The notes: generated from the sequence alone by a model not told the origin. A stretch of 64,000 nt of DNA from Nitrobacter sp. Nb-311A (GCF_000152905.1 NZ_AAMY01000004.1:1-64000), one strand, 5' to 3'; positions 17,265 to 26,936 are shown, counted from the first letter of the stretch. Numbers and translations are program-made.

Positions 17265-17837
17265 ATGAAAAAACATGCTGTTGGATATTTGATCGGTAGC
17301 CTTGCCAAGGACTCCATAAATCGAAAACTCGCCGTGGCTCTTGTTAAGCTTGCGCCGTCGCATCTCGAAATGAAAGAGATCTCTTTTAGCGAACTGCCGC
17401 TTTACAGCTACGACTATGATGCGGATTTTCCGCCCGCCGCGCGCGCCTTCAAGGACGCCATCGCCGCTGTTGATGCTGTTTTGTTCGTGACCCCTGAATA
17501 TAACCGATCGATCCCTGGCGGCCTCAAGAACGCCATTGACTGGGCAAGCCGACCCTACGGCAAGAATTCTTTTACGCGCAAACCCTCGGCCGTCATCGGG
17601 ACGTCCCCCGGTGCGATCGGCACCGCGGTCGCCCAGCAAAGTCTCCGCAGCGTTCTGAGTTTCTGCAATTCCCCGCAGATGAATGCCCCTGAAGCGTACA
17701 TTCAATTTACGTCCGGCCTCATTACCGATGATGGCAAGGTCACCGTCCCATCGACCGAGCAATTCCTGCGTACCTTCATGGAAGAATACGCGGCCTTCAT
17801 TGCACGCGTACTGTCTGTCCTCCCTCGGGACGCCTGA
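17265..17837 (+). CDS. NADPH-dependent FMN reductase
   Basis: A 190-residue flavodoxin-like NADPH-dependent FMN reductase. The flavin-binding region includes GYLIGSLAKDSINRKLA and the family motif TPEYNRSIPGGLKNAIDW (residues about 75-92). Such enzymes reduce flavins or quinones and protect against oxidative stress. I use ATG 17265 behind AAGGAGGAG. The dioxygenase gene follows 69 bases downstream in the same direction, so the two may be co-transcribed from the promoter at 17199. Confidence 0.9.
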   Translation: MKKHAVGYLIGSLAKDSINRKLAVALVKLAPSHLEMKEISFSELPLYSYDYDADFPPAARAFKDAIAAVDAVLFVTPEYNRSIPGGLKNAIDWASRPYGKNSFTRKPSAVIGTSPGAIGTAVAQQSLRSVLSFCNSPQMNAPEAYIQFTSGLITDDGKVTVPSTEQFLRTFMEEYAAFIARVLSVLPRDA

Positions 17838-17906
17838 AATGCAACGGCGGTGCTCACATCGTCGGCGCCTTTGAACTTGTAGGGTATTTGAACGGGAGTT
17901 TTTGAA

Positions 17907-18755
17907 GTGGCCGCCATGCCTGCCCTTTTCATCGGCCACGGAAGTCCGATGAACACCCTGGAGAATAATGGCTATACCCAAGCATGGCGGAAGCTTGGAC
18001 AAACTTTGCCACGACCGCGCGCGGTGCTGGTGGTGTCGGCGCATTGGTTCATCGGGGCGACCGCCGTGACCGCTATGGCCCGTCCGCGCACCATTCACGA
18101 CTTCTACGGCTTCCCAGAGGAGCTGTTCGCTTTCGAATATCCCGCACCAGGCCTGCCTGAATTAGCCGGCGAGGTGGCGGAGGTTGTGAAACCGCACTGG
18201 GTCGGTGCCGACCGGGATCAATGGGGCCTCGATCATGGCACCTGGAGCGTTCTTGCCCACCTCTTTCCGAAAGCCGATGTCCCGGTCGTCCAGTTATCGA
18301 TAAACGCTCTGAAGCCGCTGGACTATCACCTTGACCTGGCGACCAAGCTGAAAGCTTTACGCAAGCAAGGCGTGATGATCCTCTCCAGCGGCAACATCGT
18401 GCATAACCTTCGCCGCATCGAGTGGAGCCGCCCTGATATTGGCTTCGACTGGGCACACCGCTTCGATGACGCGGTGGCTCGCCAGATGACCGAAGCGCCT
18501 GCCGATATCTTGAGAGCTGTCGAACATCCCGACTATCACATGGCTGTCCCCACACCTGATCACTTCATCCCGCTACTCTATACGGCCGGATTGGCCGCGG
18601 AAGATAGGGATGCCCAGGCTTTGCTACGCGGCTACGCCATGGGATCACTGTCGATGACCTGTTACGGCGTGGGCATGAAGAACGTGACATGCGAAGAAGC
18701 AGACGGAGCCGCGCAGCTCCCTAAAGGCGTGCCGCCCGACCAGACCAACATCTAA
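17907..18755 (+). CDS. ygiD: 4,5-DOPA dioxygenase-like extradiol dioxygenase
   Basis: A 282-residue class III (LigB-fold) extradiol dioxygenase of the DODA/YgiD group. Metal-ligand and active-site motifs: FIGHGSPMN near the N-terminus, VVSAHWF, HDFYGFP and WGLDHGTWSVL. The family opens catechol rings; the physiological substrate in bacteria is uncertain. Start: GTG 17907 has better spacing to GGGAG; ATG 17916 is an alternative. Paired with the FMN reductase, it suggests a small detoxification unit. Confidence 0.87.
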   Translation: MAAMPALFIGHGSPMNTLENNGYTQAWRKLGQTLPRPRAVLVVSAHWFIGATAVTAMARPRTIHDFYGFPEELFAFEYPAPGLPELAGEVAEVVKPHWVGADRDQWGLDHGTWSVLAHLFPKADVPVVQLSINALKPLDYHLDLATKLKALRKQGVMILSSGNIVHNLRRIEWSRPDIGFDWAHRFDDAVARQMTEAPADILRAVEHPDYHMAVPTPDHFIPLLYTAGLAAEDRDAQALLRGYAMGSLSMTCYGVGMKNVTCEEADGAAQLPKGVPPDQTNI

Positions 18756-19516
18756 GCGCTGTGCGCGCTTCTACTCTGCCGCCCTTTTTTGTTTTCGGCG
18801 TGGCAGTCTTGTCAGTCTGCTGCTTTCTCGGGGCGTAGCCATCAAGCCACCCTCCTCGATGCCCTCGGCGAATATCAGTTCTTCGCGCTCTGGATTGTCC
18901 GCCGCGATGATCGGTGATGAGCCGATCATGATCTTGTCTTTGTCGGTGCCAGCCTTGCTCGATACGTCCGGTTTGAGTTTCGTGAGGTGTATCCCTATCG
19001 GCTCGTGTTATCGCCGAACCGTAAAATCATGGCCGGCGGATGCCCGCTCAGAACTTTCGGGCGGCCTTTATCGTTTCGCCTCCGGCCGGAGCGCCGCGGG
19101 CTAACTCAATGCGGTCTAGATCTTCAACATGAGACCTCTGGGTTCGCGTGAACGTCGCCAGAATTTCCCGCGCTGTGATGGCGGCCTGTTCATGCATCTG
19201 CCCGGTTTGCTCATTTATCTTCGAAAACGCGCCAAGCACTTATGCTTGGGCCAAGGACGCGCCGAGCCACGCGCAAGTGAGACGAACTGCACCACCGACC
19301 GTCCGGTTTTGCTTGCGGTAAGCGGGCTTCCCACCAGTTGCTGGCGCCCATCACAGGATGCCCTACCGACTATACGCCGGAGCGGGGAGCAAACGTATCT
19401 ACGGGATGGAGCAGGTTTGCTGACGGCAGCGAGCTCGAGCACAACGAGGCCACCGACAGCCCGCTTCGGATTCTCGCGCAGCAAATCTCCGGCCAAGCCA
19501 TTCGTCCGCGCCTTCC
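18756..19516. other. Decayed region with minus-strand gene remnants
   Basis: No intact gene. Two minus-strand stretches look like former coding sequence: 18990-18770 (KLKPDVSSKAGTDKDKIMIG, then EREELIFAEGIEEG) with no usable start, and 19239-19048 (MLGAFSKINEQTGQMHEQAA, then REILATFTRTQRSHVEDLDR), 63 codons, which could still be a small gene. I recognise neither family. Confidence 0.35.
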
Positions 19517-19741
19517 TGAACCAAAGATCATCGATCACGAGCCGAGTGCGATCCGGCCGAGCACCCGCAGAGCGTAACCAGCGTAACCACGCCAGACGAC
19601 ATCGAGTTTGAGGACGCGCCGGTTACACGCGCGCCAGTGGTTACGCGCGCCGTCGATGACGACGACGATCGCCCGTGCGAACCGCGCACACCATATCGCA
19701 ATCCTACCAAGAAGACGGCGATGACCTCTGAACATCCGTGA
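19517..19741 (+). pseudogene. Remnant ORF with VTS repeats and acidic tail
   Basis: The + frame between two stops reads ...EHPQSVTSVTTPDDIEFEDAPVTRAPVVTRAVDDDDDRP..., which looks like real protein but has no start codon. The 9-base units AGCGTAACC repeat in the DNA, recalling the iterated repeats behind the primase at 11477. Probably the 3' end of a decayed island gene. A GTG-started ORF follows (19738-20049), but its sequence is opposite the AraC remnant and is not convincing. Confidence 0.35.
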
Positions 19742-19942
19742 AATACGTGTTTAACCAATTTCCGAGTCCTGACAGCTCGGAAAAGAAGCGGCTAGATCCT
19801 CTCATAGAATCGCAACGCATTGGCATATCCGAACGCCGCTGCGCTACGCGCCGATCGAAACTCGACGAGATCGCACTTGGCCAGCGGTCTCTGAGCATCC
19901 CATCTCTATTCTTTCTCCGCAGCGGGCAAGCACGACGCCGAT

Positions 19943-20270
19943 CGCCATTCGCCCGAGCTCCGGTCATTGAACGCCCGGCGGAAGGTCGCTTCAGAATCGT
20001 AGCCGACTGCCTCGGCCACCGCGACGAACTTGGCGTCGGTGTCTGTTAGCTGCTGCGAGGGGCAAGCGCCATTGCGTCAAATATTGAATCCGGGGATAGC
20101 CGGTTAAGTGCGCGAAGCGCTCAGCTAGCGCCTCAAGCCTCCAGGCATTTCGTCGTCCGCGCATCGCGCGACCAACAAGCGTACGCACAGGTCAGCCAGT
20201 CGAGTGTGGTTGCTGGCGAGCTGGTCCTTAGGTGTGCGATCACTTCGATGAACATCAGCTCCGACAGGTT
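19943..20270 (-). pseudogene. AraC-family regulator remnant
   Basis: The minus strand encodes pieces of an AraC-type regulator in shifted frames: LSELMFIEVIAHLR (20270-20133 segment), then LEALAERFAHLTGYPRIQYL (about 20137-20044), then DTDAKFVAVAEAVGYDSEAT and FRRAF (about 20049-19950). The last two are the paired helix-turn-helix units of the family. At least one frameshift and the missing N-terminus show it is dead. The 20271-20552 stretch before cas3 has no gene; a short GC hairpin near 20470 may be a terminator. Confidence 0.6.
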
Positions 20271-20552
20271 GAAAACATTCCGTCTGTTCGCGCGCTTGCT
20301 ATTCGCCTGCCTCGTGGCAAAGCGAATGAAATTATTTGACCGATCCCGTGGGCATTTTTGGGAGGAAGACCTTGGCAATCGATAGGCGTATCTGGCGGCT
20401 TGGTCTGCTAGGCAGGTACTAAGGCGCGTCTCAGGCTGATCGTCTTGCGGCTGTCCCATACTTTGCTACTCTCTACGCGGAGAGTCGGCACCAGAGCGTT
20501 AGCTCATGGGTTTGAATTTTGATTTCCAACGGTGTATCGAATCTGGGATCGT

Positions 20553-22832
20553 ATGTTCTTTGCTCATTCGCTGGAAGATCAGAATCTGGACTTGTGGCAG
20601 CCGCTAGCCGAGCACTTGGAAGCTGTATCTCGGTTGACTTCACAGCGCTCAGAAAAGTTTGGCGCTGGCCGTTTGGGCGCGGTCATTGGATTACTTCACG
20701 ACCTAGGCAAATATTCGCGTGAGTTTCAGGACTATATCAGTGGAAAAGGGCCAAGCCCAGATCACGCAACAGCCGGCGCCTGCGAAATCAGGAAATCTGA
20801 AGCTGCAACTTCGGCAGATCGACTCGCGGTTCTGATCGGAGCTTACTGCATCGCAGGTCACCATTCCGGCTTGCCTAATTGGTTGGGTGACCGTGCGTTG
20901 TTGGAACGGCTTGGAAAGCGAATTCCGACAGTGGATCCGATTTGGCAGAAGCAGGTTTCGCATGATGCGTACAGCGACTTGCTCCCGAAACTAATGCCAT
21001 ATCGCCATAAAGGCGAGGTCGATAAAAGTAGAGTAGCTTTTCAGCTTGCGCTGTTTGGACGGATGTTATTTTCCTGCCTTGTCGATGCCGATTACCGTGA
21101 TACGGAGGAATTCTATTCGCGCGCTGAAGGCGAGCGCATCGACCGGGAATGGCCTAACCTGACAGCGATTATTACGGATCTCATAGATCGTTTCGACGTG
21201 TATATGAAGGATTTGCCGGCCCGCGCAGGTGATATGCCTCTCAGCGTCTCGCGAGCCCAAATTCTTGCTCATGCGCGAGGCAAAGCTGGACTTCCACGTG
21301 GCGTGTTTACGCTCGACGTGCCGACTGGCGGCGGAAAGACGCTCGCCTCGCTAGGATTCGCGCTCGACCACACTAAAATTCACGGTATGGACCGGATCGT
21401 CTATGGTATCCCGTTCACATCGATCATCGATCAGACCGTCGAAATATTCCGCAACGTACTCGGCCACGATGTTGTTCTGGCGCACCATTCTGCGATCGAG
21501 GACGAGCGCCAAGATCGCAGACTCGAGAACGAGGAGGGCGAGCGGTTTGCCCGCGACAAAATGCGGTTGGCGATGGAGGACTGGGCGGCTCCAGTCGTCA
21601 TTACCACTAATGTGCAACTCTTTGAGAGTTTGTTCGCCAGTCGCACGTCACGCTGCCGCAAACTGCACAACCTTGTGAATTCCATAATCATTCTTGACGA
21701 AGCGCAAACTATTCCGAGGCCGTTGCTGCGTCCTTGTGTCGCTGCGCTTGATGAGCTTGTCCGCAATTACGGGTGCAGCGTTGTGCTCTGTACTGCCACC
21801 CAGCCGGCCTTGGGTGAGCCTCGCTTCAAGGGCGGTTTCAACCTCTCTAAGGATCGCGAGCTTGCGCCAGATCCGGATAAACTGGCGACGGAACTGCAGC
21901 GCGTCCGTCTTGTGTATGGCGGCGACATGGACGATACGGCGCTCGTCGGTGCGCTCGCACGCACGGAGCAGGGGCTCGTGATTGTCAACAGTCGCAAGCA
22001 TGCCCTTGCGCTCTACTGGGCCGCCGAATCGGCCGGGCTTGAGGGCATCATGCATTTGAGCACGCGCCATTATGCGGTGCACCGCCGCGAGATTCTTGAA
22101 AAAGTGAGACATGCACTGAAGACCGGTGCGCCCTGCCGTCTGATTGCGACCTCACTGATCGAGGCCGGCGTGGACATCGATTTCCCGAAAGGCTGGCGCG
22201 CCGAAGCCGGCCTCGATCAGATAGCGCAGGCAGCGGGGCGGGTAAACCGCGAGCGGACGCGCTGGCTCGACGAGAGTACCCTGACGGTATTTCGCGCCCC
22301 CGACTATCCACCGCCACCCGAGATCAGGAGCCTGTCCGGCGACATGGCGCGCATGATGCATAAACATGACAACCTGTTCTCACCTGCCGCCATTGAGGAT
22401 TTCTTTGGCGAAGTTTATTGGCGCGCGAGTCCGCAAGGACTGGATGCCAAATCGATCTTCGACGATTTTAAGATCGGCGGTGGCATAGTCGATTTCTCCT
22501 ACCGCACTGTCGGCGAAAAATTCCGCATGATCGAAATCGGCATGGTACCGGTCATTGTCCCGGGTGACGACAAGGCAAGCGAATTGATCGAAAAACTGTC
22601 CATCCCGCAAATTTCATCGGGTGCGATTGCGCGCGAGCTTCAGCCCTACATCGTGCAAGTACCGCCTAAGGCCCGCGAGCGGCTGATCGCCTGCAGCCGC
22701 GCGATGTTCGCCGCACCGAAATTGCGTCTCGACCAGTTCGCGGTACTCACCGACACTCAGTTGTATCGGCAAGATGTCGGTCTTCTCTGGGAGGACGCCG
22801 ATTATTTGTCGGCCGAGGAGCTTATTTGGTAG
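20553..22832 (+). CDS. cas3: CRISPR-associated helicase/nuclease Cas3 (type I-C)
   Basis: A 759-residue HD-nuclease/SF2-helicase fusion that degrades DNA marked by Cascade. The HD domain is N-terminal: FFAHSLEDQN, LLHDLGKYSREFQDY and AGHHSG. Helicase motifs: PTGGGKTLASL (Walker A), LDEAQTIPRPLL (DEAQ box), LCTATQPAL and QAAGRVNRER. I use ATG 20553; GTG 20532 in frame is an alternative and neither has a strong ribosome binding site. First gene of the cas operon; cas5c starts 57 bases after its stop. Confidence 0.95.
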   Translation: MFFAHSLEDQNLDLWQPLAEHLEAVSRLTSQRSEKFGAGRLGAVIGLLHDLGKYSREFQDYISGKGPSPDHATAGACEIRKSEAATSADRLAVLIGAYCIAGHHSGLPNWLGDRALLERLGKRIPTVDPIWQKQVSHDAYSDLLPKLMPYRHKGEVDKSRVAFQLALFGRMLFSCLVDADYRDTEEFYSRAEGERIDREWPNLTAIITDLIDRFDVYMKDLPARAGDMPLSVSRAQILAHARGKAGLPRGVFTLDVPTGGGKTLASLGFALDHTKIHGMDRIVYGIPFTSIIDQTVEIFRNVLGHDVVLAHHSAIEDERQDRRLENEEGERFARDKMRLAMEDWAAPVVITTNVQLFESLFASRTSRCRKLHNLVNSIIILDEAQTIPRPLLRPCVAALDELVRNYGCSVVLCTATQPALGEPRFKGGFNLSKDRELAPDPDKLATELQRVRLVYGGDMDDTALVGALARTEQGLVIVNSRKHALALYWAAESAGLEGIMHLSTRHYAVHRREILEKVRHALKTGAPCRLIATSLIEAGVDIDFPKGWRAEAGLDQIAQAAGRVNRERTRWLDESTLTVFRAPDYPPPPEIRSLSGDMARMMHKHDNLFSPAAIEDFFGEVYWRASPQGLDAKSIFDDFKIGGGIVDFSYRTVGEKFRMIEIGMVPVIVPGDDKASELIEKLSIPQISSGAIARELQPYIVQVPPKARERLIACSRAMFAAPKLRLDQFAVLTDTQLYRQDVGLLWEDADYLSAEELIW

Positions 22833-22889
22833 TGGAATATATACTCCTATTAGGTATTTCGCTCTAATACCATTAGCGAGGAGATTGCG

Positions 22890-23555
22890 TTGTACGGCGT
22901 TCGCTTGAAGGTGTGGGGCGACCACGCATGTTTTACCCGACCCGAGATGAAGGTCGAGCGCGTCTCCTATGATGTGATGACGCCGTCCGCTGCGCGGGGA
23001 ATCCTCGAAGCAATCCACTGGAAGCCGACGATCCGTTGGGTGGTTGACCGAATTCATGTGCTCAAGCCGATCCGTTTCCAGTCGATCCGTCGTAACGAGG
23101 TCGGCAGCAAGGCGTCTGCGAGCAAGATCAAAACCGCGATGAACCGCGGTACTCTCAAAGGCTTGCACCTGCTCGCTGATAAGGACCGTCAACAGCGCGC
23201 CTCGACCGTTTTGGCGGACGTGGCTTATGTCATCGAGGCAAATTTCCAATTGACGGTGAAATCCGATGCCAATGAAAAAGAGGGCAAGCATCTCGACATC
23301 TTCAACCGCCGTGCCGCTCGCGGCCAGTGTTTCCATCAGCCCTGTCTCGGCACCCGGGAATTCGCCGCAAAGTTCGAGCTGATTCCCGCTGATGCACCGC
23401 TACCTGTGGCGATCGACGAAACCCGCGACCTCGGCTTCATGCTGTGGGACATTGATCATGCGGCGAAAGGAAAGCCGTCCCTGCTGTTTCGCGCGCACCT
23501 CGATCGCGGTGTTGTGAACGTGCCGGCGCCCGCCTCTTCGGAGATCAGGCGATGA
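22890..23555 (+). CDS. cas5c: Cas5c (Cas5d), crRNA-processing Cascade subunit
   Basis: A 221-residue Cas5 of subtype I-C. In this subtype Cas5c replaces Cas6, cuts the pre-crRNA within the repeat and stays on the 5' handle. The N-terminus YGVRLKVWGDHACFTRPEMK and the segment SYDVMTPSAARGILEAIHWK are typical. The start is a TTG behind GCGAGGAG. It overlaps cas8c by four bases (ATGA). No cas6 is present, which fits subtype I-C. Confidence 0.94.
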   Translation: MYGVRLKVWGDHACFTRPEMKVERVSYDVMTPSAARGILEAIHWKPTIRWVVDRIHVLKPIRFQSIRRNEVGSKASASKIKTAMNRGTLKGLHLLADKDRQQRASTVLADVAYVIEANFQLTVKSDANEKEGKHLDIFNRRAARGQCFHQPCLGTREFAAKFELIPADAPLPVAIDETRDLGFMLWDIDHAAKGKPSLLFRAHLDRGVVNVPAPASSEIRR

Positions 23556-25294
23556 GCATTCTTGCAGCGCTGGCGAAGGCTTATGATCGCATCAAAGACG
23601 CGCCGCTGTTTGGCTACTCGGCGGAAAAGATTGGATTTGTTATATCGCTGAGCGATGATGGTGCGGTGGTCAGTGTGACTGATCTACGGAGTGAGGATAG
23701 GAAGAAATCACATCGCCTTATGCAGGTGCCTCAGCCTAGCAAGAAGTCGGTGAATATTTCACCGAATTTTCTTTGGGGAAACACATCATATACTCTCGGT
23801 ATCACGGCCAGGGACGATAAGAAGTCGAAGCGTCTGGCTGACGAGCATGCAGCTTTTGTCAGGCACCACCTCGAAGCATTAAATCACGCCGATGATGTTG
23901 GTCTGGTTGCTCTGCGCCGTTTTCTTGAACATTGGACGCCAACGCAATTTGCAGATCTACATTGGCCAGATGAAGTGAGGGATCAGAATGTCGTTTTTGC
24001 ACTCGAAAGCGAGCGTCGGAATAATGTCTATTTGCACGACCGTCTCGCTGCGAAATCGCTTTGGGAGAAGTTGAATTCACCAGAAGAAGCGGCAAAGGCC
24101 GTCTGTCTGATCAACGGCGACGAAGCGACAATTGCGCGGCTGCATCCATCGATTAAGGGCGTGTGGGGTGCTCAATCATCAGGTGCCTCAATCGTCGCCT
24201 TCAATCAGGAATCCTTTGAGTCTTACGGACACGAACAGGGTGACAATGCTCCGGTTTCCGAGGCCGCCGTATTTCGATATACTACCGCGCTTAATGCGTT
24301 TCTCGCAAAGGGCAGCCGCAACCGTATCCAGATCGGCGATGCATCGACAGTGTTTTGGGCGGATGCGTCCGATGCTGCCACGGCGGAAATGGCGGAAGAT
24401 GCCTTCGCCGCGATGTTCGAGGAGGTGAACGAGGAGGTCGAAACCCGCAAGGTTGGCGATATTCTCGAACGCATCCGCAAGGGGCAGCCCTTGAAAGAGG
24501 CCGCGCCAGAGCTTTCGCGAGGTGTGCGCTTTCATGTCCTTGGCCTTGCGCCGAATGCCGCGCGGCTATCGATCCGCTTCTGGTTCGACAATGATTTTGG
24601 GGTGTTGGCCGAAAACTATCAGCAGTTTGTCGCCGACATGCAGATCGAGCCGCCGCCCCGAGAGCCTAATCCACCGTTGTGGCGCTATTTGATCGAGACG
24701 GCTGTGCTCGGCAAACGCGAGAACGTGCATCCCAACCTCGCCGGCGAATGGATGCGCTCCATTCTGACGGGCGCGGCCTATCCGCAGCCCCTTCTTGCGA
24801 CGGTCCTGATGCGGATCCGCGCTGATGGCGAGGTCAACGCCTTGCGAGTTGCCATTCTCAAAGCGCTCGTCATTCGCAATTTCAAGAACGAAAGGGAGGC
24901 TTCCGTGTCGCTCGACCTAGAGAACAAAAACAAAGGCTATCTGCTGGGGCGCTTGTTCGCTGCCTACGAGTACGCACAGGCAAGGGCACTAGGCGACAAG
25001 ATCAACGCGACAATTAAGGACAAGTTTTACGGTGCCGCCTCTGCTCAGCCGCGCAAAGTCTTTGCTATTCTGGAGAAGAATTCGGCCAATCATTTGTCTA
25101 AGGTCGGGAGGACCTCTATCGGCTCGCTTAGGTTCCTGCAAGATGCGATTGGCGGCATCATGGAGCAGATGTCGCCGGGCGATGAGCCTTTCCCCGCCTC
25201 GCTCTCGGCCCAGGAACAGTCGCTGTTCGGGCTCGGGTATTACCATCAGCGAAACGAATTCTTCAAACCCAAAACGAACCAACCGGCTGACTAG
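23552..25294 (+). CDS. cas8c: Cas8c (Csd1), large Cascade subunit
   Basis: A 580-residue Csd1/Cas8c protein, normal length for the subtype. It recognises the PAM and joins the crRNA-guided complex. Recognisable parts are MSILAALAKAYDRIKDAPLF at the N-terminus and NAARLSIRFWFDNDFGVLAE in the middle. The start overlaps cas5c (ATGA). The 3' quarter contains an in-frame internal GTG with its own ribosome binding site, annotated separately as cas11c. cas7 follows after 12 bases. Confidence 0.94.
   Translation: MSILAALAKAYDRIKDAPLFGYSAEKIGFVISLSDDGAVVSVTDLRSEDRKKSHRLMQVPQPSKKSVNISPNFLWGNTSYTLGITARDDKKSKRLADEHAAFVRHHLEALNHADDVGLVALRRFLEHWTPTQFADLHWPDEVRDQNVVFALESERRNNVYLHDRLAAKSLWEKLNSPEEAAKAVCLINGDEATIARLHPSIKGVWGAQSSGASIVAFNQESFESYGHEQGDNAPVSEAAVFRYTTALNAFLAKGSRNRIQIGDASTVFWADASDAATAEMAEDAFAAMFEEVNEEVETRKVGDILERIRKGQPLKEAAPELSRGVRFHVLGLAPNAARLSIRFWFDNDFGVLAENYQQFVADMQIEPPPREPNPPLWRYLIETAVLGKRENVHPNLAGEWMRSILTGAAYPQPLLATVLMRIRADGEVNALRVAILKALVIRNFKNEREASVSLDLENKNKGYLLGRLFAAYEYAQARALGDKINATIKDKFYGAASAQPRKVFAILEKNSANHLSKVGRTSIGSLRFLQDAIGGIMEQMSPGDEPFPASLSAQEQSLFGLGYYHQRNEFFKPKTNQPAD
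24905..25294 (+). CDS. cas11c: Internal in-frame gene for Cas11c small subunit
   Basis: In known type I-C systems the small subunit Cas11c is made from an internal start inside cas8c. Here GTG 24905 is in the cas8c frame (codon 452) and is preceded by AAGGGAGG with five bases of spacing, the strongest Shine-Dalgarno in this part of the gene. It would give 129 residues beginning VSLDLENKNKGYLLGRLFAA, about 14 kDa, the size expected for Cas11c. The position is what I see; its use is an inference. Confidence 0.72.
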   Translation: MSLDLENKNKGYLLGRLFAAYEYAQARALGDKINATIKDKFYGAASAQPRKVFAILEKNSANHLSKVGRTSIGSLRFLQDAIGGIMEQMSPGDEPFPASLSAQEQSLFGLGYYHQRNEFFKPKTNQPAD

Positions 25295-25306
25295 AAGGAC
25301 TATCCG

Positions 25307-26260
25307 ATGACCGCGCTCGCTAACCGCTATGATTTCGTGCTGCTGTTCGATGTAATGAGGGGGAACCCGAACGGCGACCCGGATGCCGGTAATCTCCCGC
25401 GGCTCGATCCCGAGACCAATCACGGTCTGGTTTCGGATGTAAGTCTCAAGCGCAAGGTACGAAACTACATCGAATTCGCCAGGAATGGCGTCGCTGGTTT
25501 CAACATCTACGTTCAGGAAGGAGCCATCCTGAACGAGCAGCATCGCAAAGCCTATTTGGCGGTGCGCCCCGGCGACGACAAGGTGGCCAAGGACACCAAG
25601 CTCAATCCGAAGAGCGAGGATGAGGCCGCTCGTCTGCGCGACTTCATGTGTCGCAATTTCTTCGATGTCCGTGCCTTCGGCGCGGTGATGTCAACTGGCA
25701 TCAACGCCGGTCAGGTGCGCGGACCGGTGCAAATGACTTTTGCCCAGTCGGTCGAACCGATCGTGCCGCAGGAAATCACCATTACCCGCATGGCGGCGAC
25801 CACTCCAGCGGAAAAGACCCTGCGTGCCGAAGGTCAGGAAGAGGGCAACGACCGGACCGACAACCGCACCATGGGCCGCAAATACATTGTGCCTTACGGC
25901 CTCTATCGCTCCCACGGGTTCGTCTCGGCCAAACTCGCCGAGCGGACGGGTTTTTCCGACGCCGATCTCGATGCGTTGCGCGAGGCGCTCACCTCGATGT
26001 TCGAGCACGATCGCTCGGCGGCGCGCGGCGAAATGGCGATGCGAAAGGCAATTGCCTTCAAGCATGCCAATCCGCTCGGCAATGCGCCGGCCCACGAGTT
26101 GTTTGACCGGGTGAAGGTCGGCCGCGGCGTCGATGACGAGTTCCGCAAGATCGACCGCCGCCTCGACAATCTGCCGCCTGCGCGAGAGTTCGCAGACTAC
26201 GCGATCGAGATCGACCGCAACGAGCTGCCGGAGGGGGTGGAGATCGAGGAGTGGGCGTGA
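25307..26260 (+). CDS. cas7: Cas7 (Csd2), Cascade backbone subunit
   Basis: A 317-residue Csd2/Csh2-family protein that coats the crRNA in several copies. The N-terminal RRM-like part contains YDFVLLFDVMRGNPNGDPDA and the family segment SDVSLKRKVRNYI; MSTGINAGQVRGPVQMTFAQ follows in the middle. The length is normal. It starts 12 bases after cas8c, and the Cas4 start follows its stop by seven bases. Confidence 0.95.
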   Translation: MTALANRYDFVLLFDVMRGNPNGDPDAGNLPRLDPETNHGLVSDVSLKRKVRNYIEFARNGVAGFNIYVQEGAILNEQHRKAYLAVRPGDDKVAKDTKLNPKSEDEAARLRDFMCRNFFDVRAFGAVMSTGINAGQVRGPVQMTFAQSVEPIVPQEITITRMAATTPAEKTLRAEGQEEGNDRTDNRTMGRKYIVPYGLYRSHGFVSAKLAERTGFSDADLDALREALTSMFEHDRSAARGEMAMRKAIAFKHANPLGNAPAHELFDRVKVGRGVDDEFRKIDRRLDNLPPAREFADYAIEIDRNELPEGVEIEEWA

Positions 26261-26267
26261 GGCGGTC

Positions 26268-26936
26268 ATGGTCGCGCTGGAGCTCGACAGTCCCATCCCC
26301 ATCTCCGCGCTTCAGCACGCGGTCTATTGCCTGCGTCAGGCAGCGCTCATCCATATCGAGCGCGTCTGGGCCGAAAACCGTCTTACCGCCGAGGGCCGCG
26401 TCTTTCATGGCGTGGCCCACGAGGCGGGCTCGCGCAAAAGCCGCGGCGTGCGCCGCGTCAATGCGCTGCCGCTCGCCTGCAAACGCCTCAACATCGTCGG
26501 TGTCGCGGACGTGGTCGAATTCCACGCCGGCCCGGACGGCGAGACCGCTTTTCCCATCGAATACAAGCGCGGCAAACCGAAGCTGCATCGCGCCGACGAA
26601 GTGCAGCTCTGTGCGCAGGCGCTCTGCCTTGAGGAAATGACGGACCGTCCAGTGCGCACGGGTGCGCTGTTCTACGGCGAGACAAAGCGCCGAGTTGTCG
26701 TTTCGTTCGACGCCGAGTTACGCAAGCTCACCGAAGGCACGGCCATTGTCTTCGGTGCTCTTGTGGGCGAAGGCCGCACACCGCCGCCGGTGTGGAAGGC
26801 GAGCCGTTGCCGCGCCTGTTCGCTGGTTGAGCTGTGCCGGCCACAGGCTATGACGAAATCTGCGTTGAGTTTCCGCCAGCGCGCCATCGCGGCGGCGTTT
26901 GCGTTGGGATCTGCGGCCGACGAGCCCACGTCATGA
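26268..26936 (+). CDS. cas4: Cas4, adaptation nuclease
   Basis: A 222-residue Cas4 with a RecB-like nuclease fold and an iron-sulfur cluster. Cysteines: C21 (YCLRQAAL) and the C-terminal CRACSLVELC cluster. The RecB motif is PIEYKRGKP. Cas4 trims prespacers and sets PAM-dependent orientation together with Cas1-Cas2. I use ATG 26268, seven bases after the cas7 stop, not the longer frame that begins inside cas7. Its stop overlaps the cas1 start (ATGA). Confidence 0.93.
   Translation: MVALELDSPIPISALQHAVYCLRQAALIHIERVWAENRLTAEGRVFHGVAHEAGSRKSRGVRRVNALPLACKRLNIVGVADVVEFHAGPDGETAFPIEYKRGKPKLHRADEVQLCAQALCLEEMTDRPVRTGALFYGETKRRVVVSFDAELRKLTEGTAIVFGALVGEGRTPPPVWKASRCRACSLVELCRPQAMTKSALSFRQRAIAAAFALGSAADEPTS

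Noticed and set aside
17184-18098. 304-codon minus-strand ORF
   Set aside because: Antisense to the FMN reductase and the dioxygenase start; no signals.
19738-20049. 103-codon plus-strand ORF from a GTG
   Set aside because: It is opposite the AraC-family remnant, which explains the sequence better.
22833-22889. Possible small toxin-antitoxin RNA between cas3 and cas5c
   Set aside because: The 57-base gap is too short, and I see no repeat-like sequence or small ORF with a ribosome binding site.
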